Shown here one piece after another: positions 37,578 to 46,383 of a DNA stretch of 64,000 bases; within the stretch, counting starts at the first letter, position 1, and each line of letters starts with the position of its first letter. The stretch spans positions 28,504-92,503 of the forward strand of contig CAYVKM010000004.1 in the NCBI GenBank assembly GCA_964452045.1, written 5' to 3'. Position numbers and translations under genes: made by a program. Origin of the DNA: CAYVKM01 sp964452045. GTDB lineage: Bacteria > Calditrichota > Calditrichia > RBG-13-44-9. A model generated the notes under the pieces. The model saw only the letters and a list, made by a program, of their open reading frames with translations. It was not told the origin of the DNA and did not search any database.

Positions 37578-38984
37578 ATGAGTTCAAAGGCATACGATTT
37601 TGATGTTTTAATTATTGGCGGTGGCCCCGGTGGTTATGTTGCGGCAATTCGGGCGGCCCAGAAGGGTCTGAAAACCGGCGTAGTCGAAAAGGATGCGCTT
37701 GGTGGGGTCTGTTTGAACTGGGGCTGTATTCCCACCAAAGCATTGTTAAAGAATGCGGAATTAATGCACTATTATAAAAGATCCGAAGAATTTGGATTCG
37801 CGATAAAAGGTTTTTCCTTCAATTTTGGAAAAATCATTCAGCGGAGCCGGGAAGTCGCTGAGGTGAATTCCAAGGGGGTAGATTTTCTGTTTAAGAAAAA
37901 TAAAATAGAGCATATTCCCGGAACCGGCTCATTGACGGATGAACATACCATTTCGGTAAAGGACGGAAAGGGCAAAGAAGTCAGGAAAGTATCAGGGGAT
38001 AAGATCATTATTGCGACCGGAGGACGGGCCAGACCTTTCCCCAATGTAGATTTTGACGGAAAGAAAATTTTGTCCTCCAAGGAATCCATGATCTTGAAAA
38101 ATCCTCCCAAGAAGATGATCATCGTTGGGGCGGGGGCAATTGGGGTTGAGTTTGCCTATTTCTATAACTCATTTGGGACAGAAGTGCATCTGATTGAGAT
38201 GTTGCCGCAAATTTTACCGATAGAAGACGAAGAGATTGCCAGACAGCTGGAGCGATCGTTTAAGAAACAGGGAATAAAGCTCTATACCAGCGCCCGGGTG
38301 GAAAATTTAAAAAAGACCAAGCAAGGAGTGAAAGTTACCCTTTCCGGCAACGGTAAAAAACAGGAGATTGAGGGAGATGTTGCCCTGGTGGCTATCGGGA
38401 TTCTGGGTAATGTGGAAAAATTAGGATTGGAAAAACTGGGGATAGAGGTCGAGAAAAATTCGATAAAGGTAAATAAATTCTATCAGACCAAAGTTCCGAA
38501 CATTTATGCAATTGGTGATGTGATAGGGGCACCCTGGCTGGCGCATGTGGCTTCTCATGAGGGCACTATTGCGGTTGACCATTTGCGAGGGGAAAATCCG
38601 CATCCCATGGATTATACTAATGTTCCGGGCTGTACCTATTGCCAGCCCCAGGTTGCCAGTCTCGGTCTGACGGAAAAGAAAGCCAGAGAGGCCGGATACG
38701 ATTTGAAGATCGGCAAATTTCCCTTTCGGGCCAGTGGGAAAGCCCGGGCGATTGGCGAAAGTGAAGGTATGGTTAAATTGATTTTTGATGCCAAGTATGG
38801 TGAATTATTAGGTGCACATATTTTAGGGTCTGAAGCTACCGAGATGATTGCCGAATTAGGAATGGCCAAAGCCCTGGAAACCACCAATTATGAAATTCAG
38901 CATACGGTCCATGCCCATCCGACATTAAGCGAAGCTGTGATGGAAGCAGCGGGCGATGCAACTGGTGAGGCAATTCATATATAA
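37578..38984 (+). CDS. lpdA: Dihydrolipoyl dehydrogenase (E3), first copy
   Basis: A flavoprotein disulfide reductase reoxidising dihydrolipoamide with NAD+. It has 468 residues. The FAD loop GGGPGG is at 14-19, the redox pair C45/C50 lies in GGVCLNWGCIPTK, an NAD-binding GAGAIGVEFA follows, and the His-Glu dyad segment HAHPTLSEAV is near the end. GAGGAAACC lies before the ATG. It is separated by 194 nt from aceE. Confidence 0.95.
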   Translation: MSSKAYDFDVLIIGGGPGGYVAAIRAAQKGLKTGVVEKDALGGVCLNWGCIPTKALLKNAELMHYYKRSEEFGFAIKGFSFNFGKIIQRSREVAEVNSKGVDFLFKKNKIEHIPGTGSLTDEHTISVKDGKGKEVRKVSGDKIIIATGGRARPFPNVDFDGKKILSSKESMILKNPPKKMIIVGAGAIGVEFAYFYNSFGTEVHLIEMLPQILPIEDEEIARQLERSFKKQGIKLYTSARVENLKKTKQGVKVTLSGNGKKQEIEGDVALVAIGILGNVEKLGLEKLGIEVEKNSIKVNKFYQTKVPNIYAIGDVIGAPWLAHVASHEGTIAVDHLRGENPHPMDYTNVPGCTYCQPQVASLGLTEKKAREAGYDLKIGKFPFRASGKARAIGESEGMVKLIFDAKYGELLGAHILGSEATEMIAELGMAKALETTNYEIQHTVHAHPTLSEAVMEAAGDATGEAIHI

Positions 38985-39178
38985 TCTTCATCTGATTTTC
39001 ATCTTTTTGAAGTAATAATCTAATCGGATAGGTTTGAACAAAACCAAATCGATTTATTCAGGAGGTAAAATTAGAATTGGATTTATGCCTCGTATCAGTA
39101 TGAATGCGAAACTATAAATATTCCCAAAAGTAATAAACAGACTTTTTGCTTTAGAATTTTATAAAAAGGATAGATTGA

Positions 39179-41863
39179 ATGAGCAGCGATAAAACGAAGA
39201 ACCAAGGCCAGATTTCTGAAGAAGAACTTGAAATTCTGGAATGGCTGGATTCACTGGATTATGTAATTCAGAAGGGTGGTCCGGAGCGAGTCAATGAAAT
39301 CTTTAAAGCTCTGCACATGCGGGCTTTTTCCTCCGGAATAAAGCTTCCCTTTACGGCAAATACTCCTTATATCAATACCATATCGTCGGAAGAAGAGGCG
39401 GTATTTCCAGGATCCAGAGAAATTGAACGACGGATCAAGAGTATTATCAGATGGAACGCCATGGCCATGGTGGTGAGGGCGAATAGAGTGGAGAGCGGCA
39501 TTGGCGGGCATATTTCTACTTATGCCTCGGCTGCTACGCTTTATGAAGTCGGATTTAATCATTTCTTCAGAGCAGCATCAGGAAATTTCCCGGGAGATCA
39601 GGTTTACTTTCAGGGACATGCTTCGCCGGGTATTTACGCCCGTGCTTTCCTGGAAGGTCGCCTGACTATGGAACAACTCAAGAATTTCCGTCATGAAGTC
39701 CATGAGGGTGGGGGATTACCGTCCTATCCGCACCCCTGGCTTTTACCGGATTTCTGGCAATTTGCTACCGTTTCCATGGGTCTGGGACCAATCATGGCTA
39801 TTTACAAAGCACGTTTTATTCGTTATCTGGAAGACCGTGGCCTGAAGAAGAGTACAGGCAATAAGGTCTGGTGTTTCCTTGGTGATGGTGAAACCGATGA
39901 GCCTGAAGCGTTGGGTGCGATTAGTCTGGCAGCCCGGGAAAAACTGGATAATCTGATTTTCGTGATTAATTGTAATCTGCAGCGACTGGATGGTCCGGTA
40001 CGGGGAAATGGGAAGGTTATCCAGGAATTGGAAACAATCTTCCGGGGAGCCGGATGGAATGTGATTAAGGTTATCTGGGGGCGGGACTGGGATGAGCTTC
40101 TGGCCCGGGATCATGACGGACTCCTGGTGAATAGAATGGGAGAGGTTGTGGATGGAGAATATCAAAACTACATTGTTAAAGGTGGCGCTTATCTTCGGGA
40201 ACACTTCTGGGGTAAGGATCCACGCTTATTAAAGCTGGTGGAGCACCTCTCGGACGAACAACTCAGTAAATTGCGCCTGGGTGGGCACGATCCGGAAAAA
40301 GTTTATGCAGCCTATAAAGTGGCGGTTGACCATAAAGGATCCCCCACGGTAATATTAGCCCGAACCGTCAAAGGCTATGGCCTGGGCGAGGCCGGGGAAG
40401 GGAAAAATATCACCCACCAGCAGAAGAAATTAAACGAGCAGGAACTGCGAGAATTTCGCTCCCGTTTTGGAATCCCCATTTCGGATGAGGACGTAGATAC
40501 TGTCCCGTTTTACAAACCGGACGAAGACAGCCCGGAGATGAAATATTTGCATGAACGTCGAAAGACACTCGGTGGTTATCTGCCCTCGCGTCGCTTGAAA
40601 AGTAATCCGATAAAAACACCGGGAGAAGATCTGTTTAAGGAATTCTATCAAGGGACCGAGGACAGGGAAGTGGCCACCACCATGGTTTTTGGCAGACTTC
40701 TGGCAAAACTGCTCAGGGATAAGGAAATCGGTAAGCTGATCGTTCCTATCGTGCCGGACGAGGCCAGAACCTTCGGAATGGAATCACTCTTTCGACAGGT
40801 GGGAATTTATTCTCACGCCGGTCAACTATATGATCCGGTTGATAAGGAGAGTCTGCTTTATTATAAAGAAGCGAAAGATGGCCAAATCCTGGAAGAAGGG
40901 ATCACCGAAGCCGGTTCGATGTCCTCTTTCATTGCGGCTGGAACCGCCTATTCAACCCAGGGGATTAATACCATTCCGTTCTTTATTTTTTATTCGATGT
41001 TTGGTTTACAACGGATTGGGGATCTCGCCTGGGCCGCCGGGGATATGAGAACCCGGGGATTTCTGATTGGAGGAACCTCCGGCCGAACGACCCTTGCCGG
41101 TGAGGGTTTGCAGCACCAGGATGGAAATAGCCATATCCTGGCCTATCCCTATCCCACCCTCAAAGCTTATGATCCGGCCTTTGCTTATGAGCTGGCGGTT
41201 ATCATCCGGGATGGAATCAAGAGAATGTTTGAAGATCAGGAAAGTATTTATTTTTACATTACTGTGATGAACGAACCCTATACTCAACCTCCCATGCCCA
41301 AAGGGTCAAAGGAAGGGATATTGAACGGAATTTACAAATTTAAGTCATCCGGTTTAAAATCCGCCAAACTTAAAGCACATTTATTTGGTAGTGGAACCAT
41401 CCTGAATAAGGTGATTGAGGCGCAAAAAATCCTGGTGGATAAATACAAAGTTTCAGCCGATGTCTGGAGTGTGACCAGCTATAAAGAACTACATCACGAT
41501 GCTTTGGATGCCGAACGGTGGAACATGCTCAACCCGGATAAAAAGGCCAAAGTACCTTATATTCAGGAAACTTTGAAAAATGCCAAGGGCGTGTTCGTTG
41601 CCGCAAGTGATTATGTGAAGGCCTTGCCGGAATCCATCTCAAAATGGTTGCCCGGACCTTTGATCTCACTTGGGACTGATGGTTTTGGTCGGAGTGATGG
41701 CCGACGGCATCTGCGGGATTTTTTTGAGGTTGATGAACGGTATATCGTTCTGGCGGCACTTTATAATCTTGCCAGCCAGGGTCATTTGGATATGAAAGTT
41801 GCTAAAAAAGCGATAAAAGATTTGGATCTGAATCCAGAAAAGGCGAATCCTATTATCAGTTGA
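39179..41863 (+). CDS. aceE: Pyruvate dehydrogenase E1, homodimeric type
   Basis: A thiamine diphosphate enzyme decarboxylating pyruvate and reductively acetylating E2. Its 894 residues fit the single-chain E1 (about 880-900) rather than the alpha/beta form. The TPP/Mg motif is GDGE (235-238) to NCN (264-266). A QGHASPGIYARAFLEGRL block and GEGLQHQDGNSH are typical of AceE. AAAGGA lies 11 nt before the ATG. Together with aceF and lpd it forms the pyruvate-to-acetyl-CoA complex. Confidence 0.97.
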   Translation: MSSDKTKNQGQISEEELEILEWLDSLDYVIQKGGPERVNEIFKALHMRAFSSGIKLPFTANTPYINTISSEEEAVFPGSREIERRIKSIIRWNAMAMVVRANRVESGIGGHISTYASAATLYEVGFNHFFRAASGNFPGDQVYFQGHASPGIYARAFLEGRLTMEQLKNFRHEVHEGGGLPSYPHPWLLPDFWQFATVSMGLGPIMAIYKARFIRYLEDRGLKKSTGNKVWCFLGDGETDEPEALGAISLAAREKLDNLIFVINCNLQRLDGPVRGNGKVIQELETIFRGAGWNVIKVIWGRDWDELLARDHDGLLVNRMGEVVDGEYQNYIVKGGAYLREHFWGKDPRLLKLVEHLSDEQLSKLRLGGHDPEKVYAAYKVAVDHKGSPTVILARTVKGYGLGEAGEGKNITHQQKKLNEQELREFRSRFGIPISDEDVDTVPFYKPDEDSPEMKYLHERRKTLGGYLPSRRLKSNPIKTPGEDLFKEFYQGTEDREVATTMVFGRLLAKLLRDKEIGKLIVPIVPDEARTFGMESLFRQVGIYSHAGQLYDPVDKESLLYYKEAKDGQILEEGITEAGSMSSFIAAGTAYSTQGINTIPFFIFYSMFGLQRIGDLAWAAGDMRTRGFLIGGTSGRTTLAGEGLQHQDGNSHILAYPYPTLKAYDPAFAYELAVIIRDGIKRMFEDQESIYFYITVMNEPYTQPPMPKGSKEGILNGIYKFKSSGLKSAKLKAHLFGSGTILNKVIEAQKILVDKYKVSADVWSVTSYKELHHDALDAERWNMLNPDKKAKVPYIQETLKNAKGVFVAASDYVKALPESISKWLPGPLISLGTDGFGRSDGRRHLRDFFEVDERYIVLAALYNLASQGHLDMKVAKKAIKDLDLNPEKANPIIS

Positions 41864-41948
41864 TATGCGAAATATCGATGATAGGTGAATATTTTTCGGT
41901 TGCATGAGAGTGCACGACATAAAATAATTTTCAGTGAAGGAATTCATA

Positions 41949-43694
41949 ATGTCATTTGAGTTTAAAATACCTGAGCTCGGGGAGAATATTGAAACCGGTA
42001 CCGTGGCCAAGATAATTGTGTCGGTTGGTGACCAGGTAAAAAAAGATCAGTCTCTAATTGAGCTTGAAACTGATAAAGCGGTTATCGAGATTCCGGCAAA
42101 TCAGGCCGGAAAAATTTCGAAAATTCTGGTGTCCGAGGGTGACGAAGTAAAGGTTGGGCAGGCCATTCTGGTTATTGACGAAGGGGATGGCGAAAAATCC
42201 AGGGAAAAATCCGAAGAAAAATCAGGTAAAAAAGCAAAGAAAGCCGAACCGGAAAAAGATGAAAAAAAGCCGGAAGAAGTTAAGCAGCAGGAAGAAGCCA
42301 AGAAACCGGAAAAAGGCAAGCAGACCACCTTGGCCCCTGCTAAAGGCGCCAAAAAAACAATCAATTTTGTAATACCGGATTTGGGAGAAAACATCGAATC
42401 TGGAACGATTGCCAAAATTCTGGTCTCTGCCGGGGATAGTATCAAAAAAGAACAGGGTCTGCTGGAGTTGGAGACAGATAAAGCCGTCGTCGAAGTCCCA
42501 TCGGAAGTTGAAGGTAAAGTTAAAGAGATTTTTGTGGAAGAAGGGGAGACGGTTAAAGTTGGTCAGAAAATACTTTCCATAGAAACAGTAGAATCGGGAG
42601 AAGCGGAAAAACCGGAAGAAGCGCAAATTTCTGAAAAAGAGGAAATTGAAACCACTGCAGAGCAGCCTGAAGAAAAGGAGAAGGAGTTTCCCAGAGAGAA
42701 AGAAGCTGAAAGGGAAGAAGTCGTTCCGGAAAAACGTGGGATGGAAAAAACATATCAGCCGGAACTACCTTCACCAATGAAGAGAGAAGTTGCCCCGGCT
42801 GCACCCTCAGTTCGCAGATTTGCCCGGGAGATTGGCATAGAGATAGATGAGGTGAGCGGGACCGGTCCCGGAGGACGAATCTCAATCGATGATGTAAAGA
42901 GTTTTGCCAAAATGCTGAATAAGCAAAAGGCGGTATCAGACAATGTATTAAGAGGTATTGAAGCAGAAAAACTTCCGGATTTTTCCAAATGGGGAGAAAT
43001 TGAAGTAAAACCCATGAGCAAAGTCCGGGAAAAAACCGCCAAACATTTGGCATATGCCTGGGCTACTATTCCCCATGTTACCCAGTTTGACAAGGCGGAT
43101 ATCACCGAACTGGAAAATTTAAGAAAAGAATTTGGTAAGAAGGTTGAATCCGCTGGCGGAAAACTCACGGTTACCGCCATTCTGCTCAGAGTAATCTCTT
43201 CGGCCTTTAAAATTTTTCCTCAGTTCAATGCCAGTGTAGATATGGTTAATAGTCAGGTGATTTTCAAAAAATATCATAACATAGGGATTGCGGTTGACAC
43301 CGATCGTGGACTCCTGGTTCCGGTGATCCGGAATGTGAATCAAAAAAATCTGATAGATCTCTCGGTAGAATTAACTGCGATTGCTGAAAAAGCCCGCAAT
43401 GCAAAATTGACCCTGGAGGATATGCAGGGCGGTAATTTCAGTATATCAAATCTTGGCGGTATTGGTGGAAGCGGATTTACCCCGGTCGTCAATTCTCCGG
43501 AGGTAGCGGTCTTGGGAGTGTCACGCTCGCAAATGGAACCGGTTTTTACCGATGGAAACTTTATCCACCGTCTAATGCTGCCGCTTTCCCTGTCCTATGA
43601 TCACCGTTTGATTGATGGTGCGGATGCGGCCAGATTTTTGAGGTGGGTATGCGAAGCTCTGGAAAAGCCCTTCAAAATTATGGTGGAAGGATAG
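41949..43694 (+). CDS. aceF: Dihydrolipoyl acetyltransferase (E2) with two lipoyl domains
   Basis: The E2 core of pyruvate dehydrogenase, 581 residues. The lipoyl lysines are K43 and K178, each in ELETDKAV. Lys/Glu-rich linkers (about 80-130 and 215-275) separate the lipoyl domains and a peripheral-subunit-binding domain (about 286-320, VRRFAREIGIEIDEV). The catalytic domain ends with the HxxxDG motif YDHRLIDGADAARFL. I start at ATG 41949 (AAGGA 8 nt upstream) rather than an in-frame GTG at 41934. Confidence 0.95.
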   Translation: MSFEFKIPELGENIETGTVAKIIVSVGDQVKKDQSLIELETDKAVIEIPANQAGKISKILVSEGDEVKVGQAILVIDEGDGEKSREKSEEKSGKKAKKAEPEKDEKKPEEVKQQEEAKKPEKGKQTTLAPAKGAKKTINFVIPDLGENIESGTIAKILVSAGDSIKKEQGLLELETDKAVVEVPSEVEGKVKEIFVEEGETVKVGQKILSIETVESGEAEKPEEAQISEKEEIETTAEQPEEKEKEFPREKEAEREEVVPEKRGMEKTYQPELPSPMKREVAPAAPSVRRFAREIGIEIDEVSGTGPGGRISIDDVKSFAKMLNKQKAVSDNVLRGIEAEKLPDFSKWGEIEVKPMSKVREKTAKHLAYAWATIPHVTQFDKADITELENLRKEFGKKVESAGGKLTVTAILLRVISSAFKIFPQFNASVDMVNSQVIFKKYHNIGIAVDTDRGLLVPVIRNVNQKNLIDLSVELTAIAEKARNAKLTLEDMQGGNFSISNLGGIGGSGFTPVVNSPEVAVLGVSRSQMEPVFTDGNFIHRLMLPLSLSYDHRLIDGADAARFLRWVCEALEKPFKIMVEG

Positions 43695-43747
43695 CAGACT
43701 TTAAAAAACCGAAAATACCTAAAAACGATTTAATTAGGAGAATTATT

Positions 43748-45178
43748 TTGGCGGATGTTCCTAAATCACAGACACAGGTGGCAGTAATCGGTGCCGGTCC
43801 GGGCGGATACGCAGCCGCTTTTCTGGCAGCCGATCTGGGCCTGGAAGTAGCCTTGATCGATCCGGAACCCAATCCGGGCGGTGTTTGTCTGTATCGTGGC
43901 TGTATCCCATCCAAAGCATTACTGCATGTTGCTAAGCTTCTGAATGAGAGTAAGGAAGCGTCGAATTGGGGCATCCGGTTTCAATCTCCTGAAATCGATC
44001 TGGAAAAATTGAGGGACTGGAAAACAGGTGTGGTAAACAGATTGACCGGTGGATTAGGTCAGATGAGCAAACAGCGAAAAATTACCTATATTCAGGGGCG
44101 GGCAAGATTTACCGAACCAACAAAAATTGACATTTCCCCCATAAAAGGCAATAAATATTCTCTGAAATTTGAACATGCGGTTCTGGCAACCGGATCAAGG
44201 CCGGCGACTATTTCGGGTTTAATCATAGACAATCCGCAGGTAATGAATTCGACCGCAGCTCTGGATCTGAAAGATATTCCGAAAACGCTGATGGTTATTG
44301 GCGGCGGTTATATCGGACTGGAACTGGGCAGTGTTTATGCAGCATTGGGAAGTGAGGTAACGGTTGTGGAGATGATGTCCAGTCTGTTGCCAGGGGCCGA
44401 TAAGGATCTGGTTAAGGTTCTGCATAAGAGTATAGAGAATAAATTTAAGGCAGTACTTCTGCAGACGAAGGTGTCCGAGATGAAGAAGGTAAAGGGCAGC
44501 ATAAAAGTAAAATTCGAGAGTGAAGAAGCCAAGGTGAACGAAGGGCGGTTTGAAAAAATTCTTTACTCCATTGGGCGAAAGCCGAATACCGAAGACCTGG
44601 GTCTGGAGGATTTGAACATCGAACTGGACGGTAAAGGATTTGTTAAAGTGGATGCCCAGCGTCGAACCTCACAACCAACTATATTTGCCATCGGGGACAT
44701 GGCCGGAGAACCCATGCTGGCCCATAAAGCATCTCACGAGGGACGGGTTGCGGTGGAAGTGATTGCCGGACATAAAGCTGCGTTCGAACCACGGGCAATT
44801 CCGGCAGTGGTATTCACTGATCCGGAAATAGCCTGGTGTGGTCTCACCGAGAGCGAAGCAGAAGCCCAGAACCGGAAGATCGAAGTGACCCGTTTCCCCT
44901 GGGCCGCCTCAGGTCGGGCACTGACCATGGATCGAACCGATGGTTTAACCAAGTTGATAATTGATCCGGAGACCGAACGACTTCTGGGAATGGGAGTAGT
45001 CGGCGCCGGTGCCGGAGAGTTGATTGCAGAAGGTGTTCTGGCGATTGAAATGGCTGCATTGGCAACGGACATTAAACTCAGCATACATCCGCATCCGACA
45101 CTTTCTGAAACCATAATGGAATCAGCTGAAGTTTTCTTTGGTCAGAGTACCCATATCTATCGGCCAAAAAGAAAGTAA
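43748..45178 (+). CDS. lpd: Dihydrolipoyl dehydrogenase (E3), second copy
   Basis: A second E3-type flavoprotein, 476 residues from a TTG preceded by TAGGAG (43735-43740). The longer in-frame start at 43643 lies within aceF and would add an unsupported 35 residues. The FAD loop is GAGPGGY, the redox pair is C47/C52 in GGVCLYRGCIPSK, and the dyad segment is HPHPTLSETI. It differs clearly from the first copy and may serve another 2-oxoacid complex. Confidence 0.93.
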   Translation: MADVPKSQTQVAVIGAGPGGYAAAFLAADLGLEVALIDPEPNPGGVCLYRGCIPSKALLHVAKLLNESKEASNWGIRFQSPEIDLEKLRDWKTGVVNRLTGGLGQMSKQRKITYIQGRARFTEPTKIDISPIKGNKYSLKFEHAVLATGSRPATISGLIIDNPQVMNSTAALDLKDIPKTLMVIGGGYIGLELGSVYAALGSEVTVVEMMSSLLPGADKDLVKVLHKSIENKFKAVLLQTKVSEMKKVKGSIKVKFESEEAKVNEGRFEKILYSIGRKPNTEDLGLEDLNIELDGKGFVKVDAQRRTSQPTIFAIGDMAGEPMLAHKASHEGRVAVEVIAGHKAAFEPRAIPAVVFTDPEIAWCGLTESEAEAQNRKIEVTRFPWAASGRALTMDRTDGLTKLIIDPETERLLGMGVVGAGAGELIAEGVLAIEMAALATDIKLSIHPHPTLSETIMESAEVFFGQSTHIYRPKRK

Positions 45179-45252
45179 ATAATTTTTTATTCTTTTGTAT
45201 ACCACCTGTAAAAACACATGACAAATTTTTGCTATAAAAAATCATAACGGTT

Positions 45253-46383
45253 ATGGTAATTTTTAAATCATGCGGCTCCAGATCGTGGGGTGGATTGGAG
45301 ATGGATGCCCTTAAAATATCCCGGGGTCTGATGAATGCGGGGCATAAAGTGTACTTCCTCTGCCCGGCAAATTCCAGTTTGGAAAATGACGCAACTGAAC
45401 AGGGAGTTCCTGTGTTTCCCTGTTTTGGTTCGGATTTCCAATCTGTAAAAACAACCTATAAAATTTGGAAATTGCTTAATGAGCTGAAACCGGAAATTGT
45501 TCATACGCATTTGTCCCACGATTTATGGACGATAGTACCGGCATTGCGATTTAGCGGGGTAGATCCCGGATTGATATTGACTAAAAGTATGGGAAGTTCG
45601 GTTAAGAAAAAAGATCCGTTTCATCGCCTCCTGTATTCGCGGGTGGACCGGATTCTGGCATTATCCAATTATGTCCGGATGAGTGTCGAACGAACCTGCC
45701 CGATCAGCCCAAATAAAATAACTGTTTTTCCCAATGCTATTCCGGTTAAGGAATTTCAGCCGGAACAGTATGATCGGGACCAAATTCGGAAGGCGTTAGG
45801 TATTGCTCCGGCCGAAATCGTGATTGGAATAACCGGCCGTTTTACCCCAATGAAAGGGCATCGTGAATTTATGGCTGCAGCAAAGTTGCTGATAAACCGT
45901 GTGAATATTCCGTTAAAATTTTTGGTGGTCGGTGGTGCAAGCGAAGGAGAGGAAGCGTTTGAAGAAGAGATTTTAAAATTGGCAGCGGATTCAGGTTTAA
46001 CCAATCATATGATCTTTGCTGGTTTTCGAAAGGACGTTAAAGAGATGATGGCGGTGATGGACATACTGGCATTTCCCTCTCATAAAGAAGCCTTTGGAAA
46101 TGTGCTAATCGAAGCAATGGCAATGAGCTTGCCGGTGGTTGCTGCAGACGCCGGGGGAGTTCCGGATACTGTGGTAAATGAGGCCACGGGACTCCTGGTT
46201 CCAGCTAAGGACGCGCATGCACTAGCAGATGGTTTGCAAAAATTAATTGAAAGTCCGGATTTAAGAAGGCAAATGGGGAATCAGGGAAGAAGAAGAGTGG
46301 AAATGAACTACGATTTTAACCGATTCGTCGAAAGATTATTGGAAAATTATCGATCAATAAAAACTATTAATCAGGTTAATTAA
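45253..46383 (+). CDS. Glycosyltransferase family 4 protein
   Basis: A 376-residue GT-B enzyme probably acting on a cell-surface glycan. The N-terminal half has WGGLEMDALKISRGLMNAGH and the sugar-nucleotide half has IGITGRFTPMKGH. The donor-binding EX7E segment reads SHKEAFGNVLIEAMAMSLPVV. Acceptor and donor are unknown. Its last 30 nt overlap the tail of the histidine kinase gene on the other strand. Confidence 0.9.
   Translation: MVIFKSCGSRSWGGLEMDALKISRGLMNAGHKVYFLCPANSSLENDATEQGVPVFPCFGSDFQSVKTTYKIWKLLNELKPEIVHTHLSHDLWTIVPALRFSGVDPGLILTKSMGSSVKKKDPFHRLLYSRVDRILALSNYVRMSVERTCPISPNKITVFPNAIPVKEFQPEQYDRDQIRKALGIAPAEIVIGITGRFTPMKGHREFMAAAKLLINRVNIPLKFLVVGGASEGEEAFEEEILKLAADSGLTNHMIFAGFRKDVKEMMAVMDILAFPSHKEAFGNVLIEAMAMSLPVVAADAGGVPDTVVNEATGLLVPAKDAHALADGLQKLIESPDLRRQMGNQGRRRVEMNYDFNRFVERLLENYRSIKTINQVN

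Noticed and set aside
39060..39119. AGGAGG followed by a ten-codon frame (MPRISMNAKL) before aceE
   Set aside because: Too short and badly spaced to support as a leader peptide.
42180..42360. Opposite-strand Phe/Leu-rich frames across the aceF and rpsF linkers
   Set aside because: They are mirror translations of Lys/Glu-rich coding sequence, not genes.
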